From Nocardioides immobilis (GTDB lineage Bacteria; Actinomycetota; Actinomycetes; Propionibacteriales; Nocardioidaceae), in NCBI RefSeq assembly GCF_003515065.1, contig NZ_QXGH01000014.1, positions 172,199 through 236,198 on the forward strand: a stretch of DNA of 64,000 bases, in the 5' to 3' direction. Shown one piece after another: positions 60,117-64,000 of this stretch (its first letter is position 1; each line of letters begins with the position of its first letter). Below the pieces are notes generated by a model. The model was given only the letters and a program-made list of their open reading frames with translations. It searched no databases and was not told where the DNA came from. The translations under genes were made by a program, and so were the position numbers.

Positions 60117-60635
60117 ATGATCGAGATGATCGGCCTCGCCGCTTGTGGCGACGACGCCGGCTCAGAGCCGACGAGCTCGGGCGAGACCAGCGCCGGCAGG
60201 AGCGCGGAAGGCGCAGGACTGGTCGGATTCGGTGACGAGGTCGGCGATCCGGTGACCGGAAGCAAACCCGACCGGGGCGAGGACGTGGAAGGCGAGAGCC
60301 TCGCCCTTCCCGCCGGCTTCCCCGAGAAGGAGATCCCGCTCCTCTCCGGCCGGATCACCTCCGCCACCGGCGACGAGGAGAGCGGTGGCTGGGACGTCAC
60401 CATCGCTGTCGGCTGCTGGGACGAGATCGTGTGCGAGGAGGCGACGTACAAGCAGGCGGCCCGAGCCCTTCGCGGCGCCGGCTTCACCGAGGGCGTGACC
60501 ACGATCGACGGCGAGACCTACGGCAAGGCGGTCGTCGGCGGATTCGACAGCGACGCCTTTCACGTCGACGTCGTGGCGTACGGCCAGGAGGAAGGCACGA
60601 TCCTGGTCGCGTACGTCGTCCGGCCGGCCCGCTGA
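60117..60635 (+). CDS. Lipoprotein-family protein with degenerate signal peptide
   Basis: A protein of 172 residues from the ATG at 60117 whose mature part (LPAGFPEKEIPLLSGRI, then the SGGWDVTIAV strand) resembles that of the complete lipoprotein encoded 154 bases downstream (LPKDFPTDEVPVVDGEIL; WNATIKV). A lipobox-like GLAAC is present at residues 7-11, but the basic-hydrophobic signal before it is missing: MIEMIGLAAC is too short to be a signal peptide. The N-terminus may be eroded, or the start lies upstream (TTG 60018) with no signal. So it may be a decaying paralogue. Confidence 0.65.
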   Translation: MIEMIGLAACGDDAGSEPTSSGETSAGRSAEGAGLVGFGDEVGDPVTGSKPDRGEDVEGESLALPAGFPEKEIPLLSGRITSATGDEESGGWDVTIAVGCWDEIVCEEATYKQAARALRGAGFTEGVTTIDGETYGKAVVGGFDSDAFHVDVVAYGQEEGTILVAYVVRPAR

Positions 60636-60788
60636 CTTCGCGGCAGCCAGTCTCACGACCGTCTCAGAAGACCTCCGACTCGTTCGATCGGGTGATCCGC
60701 GGGAAGCCTCTGATCACTACCTTGGGACCAGGCCTCGGGGCCGCCCGACCCACCCCCTGATCGAACCCTGCACAGCCCGGAGGCCGTC

Positions 60789-61301
60789 ATGCACCAGCTC
60801 CGTCGTACTCGCCTGCTCGTCGCCGTACCGACGGCGCTGCTCCTATCCGTCGCCGCGGTCGGCTGCGGCCTCGCGGAGGACGCGGCCAAGGACCGGGCGG
60901 AGGAAGCCCTCGCGAGCGAGGGCATCAGCGCAGACCTCGACGATCCCTCGAACATCGAGATCGAGGGGACCGACGGTGGGGTCAGCACCGGCAAGCTGCC
61001 GAAGGACTTCCCGACCGACGAGGTCCCCGTCGTGGACGGCGAGATCCTCGCCGGCACCTTCACGAAGAACCCGCAGACGTGGAACGCCACCATCAAGGTC
61101 GGCGAGGCGGGCGGCGACAAGTCAGCGGCGTACGACGAGGCGGAGGCCAAGCTCGTCGACGCCGGCCTGGAGACCGTGACCCCGAAGGCCGACAACGGCT
61201 CCTCGATCGGCGGGCAGTACACGAGCGCTTCGTGGACCGTGGTGCTGGCCGTCACCGACACGAACGGGATCGTCGTCAACTACACGGTGTCGCCCAAGTA
61301 G
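60789..61301 (+). CDS. Lipoprotein of unknown function (paralogue of the upstream gene)
   Basis: A 170-residue lipoprotein with a full signal peptide (RRTRLLVAVPTALLLSVAAV then GC, lipid Cys at residue 26), an acidic helical linker and a mature domain containing LPKDFPTDEVPVVDGEILAG. This core recurs in the preceding gene. The ATG has GGAGGCC upstream (60779-60785). Function unknown; probably a surface sensor or binding protein. Confidence 0.8.
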   Translation: MHQLRRTRLLVAVPTALLLSVAAVGCGLAEDAAKDRAEEALASEGISADLDDPSNIEIEGTDGGVSTGKLPKDFPTDEVPVVDGEILAGTFTKNPQTWNATIKVGEAGGDKSAAYDEAEAKLVDAGLETVTPKADNGSSIGGQYTSASWTVVLAVTDTNGIVVNYTVSPK

Positions 61302-61450
61302 ATCGTCCTCGCGACGGATGACCCCGACGCTGACAAGGCGTAGTGTCGAAGCGAATCTCCGACCCGGGGCGGCCGCGGGACGTGGGGACCGCCGCCGCCT
61401 CGGATCGGGATTGCGGGTCCTGCCCTCGCAGCCTTGGCGGATCGGACACA

Positions 61451-61789
61451 ATGACCGCCGTGAGCAGCGGCAAGCGCGCGGGTGACCGCCAGAAACGGGG
61501 GTTCCGCCCCGTGCTGCTCGTCCTGGCCGTCGGCATCACGCTGTGCGTGGTCGCATGGGGCTACCTGGTCTACGCGGCGATCGACTTCGGCTCGGCCGCG
61601 CGCCACGACGACGAGCCCTCGGCGTGGTGGTTCCTCGCGATCGCAGCCGTCGGCGCCGTCGCCTGCCTCTTCCTCGGCTTCATGCTCGTCGCGCGGTTCG
61701 CGCGGGCGCTGGGGTTGACCAGCGCTCCCGCACCGAAGCCGCGGCGGGACCCCAGCGTCCCGAAGGGCGGCAAGCGCGCCGCTCGGTGA
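61451..61789 (+). CDS. Two-pass membrane protein
   Basis: A 112-residue protein with two transmembrane helices (about residues 20-42 and 58-80), basic ends and a short acidic outside loop (AARHDDEPSAW). No family recognised. The ATG at 61451 fits; in-frame codons further upstream lack a ribosome binding site. Confidence 0.7.
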   Translation: MTAVSSGKRAGDRQKRGFRPVLLVLAVGITLCVVAWGYLVYAAIDFGSAARHDDEPSAWWFLAIAAVGAVACLFLGFMLVARFARALGLTSAPAPKPRRDPSVPKGGKRAAR

Positions 61790-62028
61790 CGCCGTACGGC
61801 GGTCGCCTCCTTGGCGAATCCCGGCGGCGCGACTGCCCCGGCGATGCGGGTGCTCCCCCAGCGCTATGACCGGTCACAGCCCCGAGGGAGTGACCCCTAC
61901 GCCCGAGGAAGTGGAGCGGACGCGTCAGCGGCGCCCCCCAACTACCCGCAATCCACCCACGGATCGGTCAGGAGAGCCGGTTATCCACAGGCAAGGGCCG
62001 CGGGGGTGCCGGGGGCAGGTGGCAGCGA

Positions 62029-62102
62029 GGTACTTTCACCGCGCCGCCGTGGGTCGCGGCGACTCGTTCTCTCGGGAGGCCTGCGTGAAATCGTCCTTTC
62101 CT
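62029..62102 (+). repeat. Promoter-proximal direct repeat, copy 1 (5' region of lipoprotein gene)
   Basis: GGTACTTTCA at 62029-62038 begins a roughly 70-base segment, including TCTCGGGAGGCCTGC and the start codon, that is repeated with about 75% identity at 62808-62884 before the next lipoprotein gene. Shared ribosome binding site CGGGAGGCC. Confidence 0.75.
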
Positions 62103-62555
62103 GCCCGCTCGGCGATCGGCTCCGCAGCGCTGCTGCTCGCCGGCTTGCTGTCCGGATGCAATGCACACCAGGACCGGGTGCTGGCGGTCGAGCTGGCCAG
62201 CGACCCGGCCCCGCCGCAACCGAGTCCGCCGGCGGGAACACCTGCGGCCAAGGGCCGAGAAGTGCGGGCCGTGGCGGCTGTTCGATCCTGGATCGCTGCG
62301 CGGAACGAGGGGTTGGCGACCGGCGACCGACCGATCCTTCGCGCACTCGCCGGGGAGGAATGCCGCAGCTGTGCGCGCTTCATCGGCGGCGCCCGATGGA
62401 CGATTCTGGGAGCGCGGGTCATCCAGCACACCGTGGACTCTGCGACGGTCGCCGCCGCCGTTGCCGTGAGGGGGCGGGGTCCGCTGGCTCTCGAGTTCGA
62501 GGTGACTCGGGTCGCCGAAGCATCGATCGTCACGCAGATCGCCACACGGCAATGA
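62085..62555 (+). CDS. Lipoprotein, degenerate DUF6318-like paralogue
   Basis: A 156-residue lipoprotein (GTG at 62085, RBS GGGAGG; lipid Cys at residue 25 in LLSGC). The mature part keeps a weak pattern of DUF6318 proteins, ARNEGLATGD...LRALAGEECRSC with a CxxC pair, but is shorter than the full copy downstream. The 5' region is duplicated with that copy. Its stop overlaps an ATG that opens another lipoprotein-like frame (62552). Confidence 0.7.
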   Translation: MKSSFPARSAIGSAALLLAGLLSGCNAHQDRVLAVELASDPAPPQPSPPAGTPAAKGREVRAVAAVRSWIAARNEGLATGDRPILRALAGEECRSCARFIGGARWTILGARVIQHTVDSATVAAAVAVRGRGPLALEFEVTRVAEASIVTQIATRQ

Positions 62556-62866
62556 CGCCGACACAACGGGTGCGGTCGGCGGCGGGCCTCGCTGCGCTTC
62601 TCTCGGCGGTGCTGGCGGGGTGCACCGCCAATGCGGATCGGTCAATGCCGGATCACGGATCGGCTGGCCTCTCGCAGACAGGATCGGCCGTCGGCCCCGT
62701 CGCCGCGGCGATGAAGCCGTCTCGCGCCGACGGTCGCGAGGTGGCGTACCGCACTGCGGTTCTTCCCCAGGCGGCGGACAGAGGGTGTCGCCATCCGGCG
62801 GCGCCACGGTACTTTCAGTGCGCCGCTCTGGGTCTGGGCGGCAGTTCGTACTCTCGGGAGGCCTGC
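62552..62866 (+). other. In-frame lipoprotein leader ORF joined to the downstream DUF6318 gene
   Basis: ATG at 62552 overlaps the preceding stop (ATGA) and encodes MTPTQRVRSAAGLAALLSAV with lipobox LAGC (Cys24), followed by about 80 residues of low-complexity sequence. No stop occurs before the DUF6318 start at 62867, so the frame is continuous to 63454. It looks like a fossil lipoprotein N-terminus whose own body has been lost, or an alternative 300-residue product. Confidence 0.5.
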
Positions 62867-62884
62867 ATGAGGTCGTCGTACAGG
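62808..62884 (+). repeat. Promoter-proximal direct repeat, copy 2
   Basis: GGTACTTTCA at 62808-62817 starts the second copy of the 5' segment seen at 62029-62102; the distance between copies is 779 bases. Both place CTCTCGGGAGGCCTGC immediately before the start codon. Confidence 0.75.
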
Positions 62885-63454
62885 TCGCGCGCCGCGGTCG
62901 GTGTTGCCGCGCTGCTGCTCACCTTCGGTGTCGCTGGTTGCGAAGACGGGGACCCTGCGGATCCGATCGAGCCCACCGGCGAACCGATCCCGCCGCACTC
63001 GAGCTCGCCCACCGAGCCGACCACGACCGACACCGGGCCGGTCGAGCCGACGCTGCCGGCTGAGGCGGAGCCTGAGACGAAGGCTGGCGCCGAGGCGTTC
63101 GTCGAGTACTACTGGGAGGTCGTCAACTTCGCTCGCCACACTGGTGATGTCGAGCTGCTGAAGGCGGTCTCCAATCCGACCTGCGCTGGATGCAGAGGCG
63201 CAATCAAGTCGATCGTTCGTGTGTATGGCCGAGGCGGACGCATCATCGGTGGCAGGTTCACGGTCATCGAATCGACTCCGGGGCGTACCCCCAGTGGCGC
63301 CTGGAACATGTCGACGCGGGTCAAGCTTGAGCGCTCACGAACAGTTGGTGCTGGTGACCTAAATCAGATCGTTCGTGCTGGAGAGATCGACTTCTTCTTC
63401 GGCCTCGAGTACGAGAGCGGCGCGTGGCGGACGACATTCTTGGACTCGCCATGA
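62867..63454 (+). CDS. DUF6318 family lipoprotein
   Basis: A 195-residue lipoprotein (lipid Cys25 in VAGCEDGD), with a Pro/Thr/Glu linker and a DUF6318 domain: KAGAEAFVEYYWEVVNFARH, then TGDVELLKAVSNPTCAGCRG with the family's CxxC pair. DUF6318 proteins are common and multi-copy in Nocardioides and relatives; role unknown. ATG at 62867 has GGGAGG upstream. Its stop overlaps the ATG of the next gene. Confidence 0.85.
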   Translation: MRSSYRSRAAVGVAALLLTFGVAGCEDGDPADPIEPTGEPIPPHSSSPTEPTTTDTGPVEPTLPAEAEPETKAGAEAFVEYYWEVVNFARHTGDVELLKAVSNPTCAGCRGAIKSIVRVYGRGGRIIGGRFTVIESTPGRTPSGAWNMSTRVKLERSRTVGAGDLNQIVRAGEIDFFFGLEYESGAWRTTFLDSP

Positions 63455-63894
63455 GCCGGCTAATAGCAGTCGCCAGTGCAGCCTTTCTCGTGCTTCCAGT
63501 CTCCCGCGCCAACGCCGCTGACGACCCAGTCGTTGACGCGGGCGATGACGCCCTCACCGTGCAAGTGCAACAGGAGAACCACGGCACCCAATCTGGCGGC
63601 AATGTGAACGCATCCGCTCAACTGGGCACTTACCACCAGGAGCCAGCGTGCGAAGAGGTGTGCTCGGGCAATCGGATCTGTCCCGACGGGACGTTCCAGA
63701 TGCACTCGTGGTTTGTGCTCCCCAACGGGGACGTCTCCGCGCACTCCTACTGGTGCCGATCTGAGGGCGGCGCACCGGCGGTCACCGACGACGTCGTCGC
63801 CACGGCCTTCCGGCGGATCCCCCTCCCGCCCTCGACGTTCTCGATCCAGCCGCCGGGCGGTCGCACCCTCGTGAACTTGGTGACAAGTTCTTAA
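63451..63894 (+). CDS. Secreted protein cotranslated with the DUF6318 lipoprotein, probably truncated
   Basis: A 147-residue exported protein with a signal peptide (residues 1-22, ANA cleavage), a linker with QENHGTQSGGN, and a domain with four cysteines (CEEVCSGNRIC; YWC) and TAFRRIPLPPSTFSIQPPGG. Start ATGA overlaps the previous stop. From memory of the family, proteins next to DUF6318 lipoproteins usually continue past RTLVN into a PKD domain; here the frame ends at RTLVNLVTSS, so this gene seems cut short. The last 106 bases of the window (63895-64000) hold nothing I can support. Confidence 0.7.
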   Translation: MSRLIAVASAAFLVLPVSRANAADDPVVDAGDDALTVQVQQENHGTQSGGNVNASAQLGTYHQEPACEEVCSGNRICPDGTFQMHSWFVLPNGDVSAHSYWCRSEGGAPAVTDDVVATAFRRIPLPPSTFSIQPPGGRTLVNLVTSS

Positions 63895-64000
63895 GACACC
63901 CAGCCGATTCTCTAATCAGGCCCGCCGAGAACGATGCTCGACCCACCGCGGCGCTTGACGCCGTGGCATCTGCGGTACTGGTTGCCGCTCCCGCAAGGGC

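Noticed and set aside
61981..61989. DnaA-box-like TTATCCACA, with TGTGGACAA also at 46106 and 53863.
   Set aside because: The sites are isolated, many kilobases apart, with no dnaA/dnaN genes or AT-rich unwinding region, so no origin is indicated.
63943..64000. A frame starting MLDPPRRLTPWHLRYW at the window's end.
   Set aside because: No ribosome binding site precedes it and only 19 codons are visible; there is not enough to call a gene.
1..64000. Search for CRISPR arrays, transposases, integrases or phage genes.
   Set aside because: None seen by eye; genes such as VapBC, Uma2 and the orphan methylase are not by themselves evidence for a mobile element here.

Overview
This window is chromosomal DNA from a high-GC actinobacterium, most likely Nocardioides or a close relative in the Propionibacteriales. 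The signs are very high GC at third codon positions, frequent GTG starts, a WhiB regulator, SigE-type sigma factors, ATGA/GTGA gene overlaps, B12-dependent NrdJ paired with NrdR, a mycobacterial-type acyl desaturase and reductase pair, and WS/DGAT and DUF6318 family proteins. Genus assignment is inference; no rRNA gene is present.

Layout. 1-6.3 kb: the 5' part of an HrpA helicase gene, two sigma/anti-sigma pairs, and ornithine aminotransferase with a palindromic operator. 6.4-9.4 kb: a TetR regulator divergent from a Baeyer-Villiger-type monooxygenase/SDR operon, with an operator between them. 9.4-16.4 kb: ThrE exporter, DUF402 protein, a three-gene desaturase operon, FUSC protein and a YbdK-type ligase. 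16.5-23.4 kb: an RCC1 pseudogene, DinB, two tandem FG-GAP membrane proteins and a WS/DGAT acyltransferase. 23.4-30.1 kb: an orphan DNA methyltransferase, phosphodiester glycosidase, Mug glycosylase, several small unknown proteins and WhiB. 30.1-39.9 kb: methyltransferase, MarR regulator with P450 and MFS genes, secreted nuclease, a two-component system, and a zinc-ribbon-tail protein. 40-49 kb: MutT, an XPF/ERCC4 nuclease fused to an Lsr2-like DNA-binding tail, a PIN toxin-antitoxin pair, Uma2 endonuclease, and a carboxyethyl-ornithine-synthase-like dehydrogenase coupled to a 45-residue lysine-rich protein. 49-55 kb: a molybdopterin oxidoreductase divergent from a MOSC protein, a lipase, a second VapBC pair, a second zinc-ribbon-tail protein and a NYN nuclease. 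55.2-59.8 kb: tRNA-Arg directly upstream of a truncated rtcB, then nrdR-nrdJ. 60-64 kb: duplicated lipoprotein genes.

Most of the window is housekeeping or lineage-typical DNA; no prophage, transposase, integrase or CRISPR array was seen. The best candidates for new biology are: the ERCC4-Lsr2 fusion; tRNA-Arg(ACG) sitting in the leader of an rtcB that has lost its catalytic half; an intergenic palindromic repeat family that has expanded in frame inside nrdJ; two unrelated proteins sharing the same C-terminal zinc ribbon; and several long nested inverted repeats at gene ends. All coordinates and motifs were read by eye from the sequence; family names rest on recognised motifs, without database searches.
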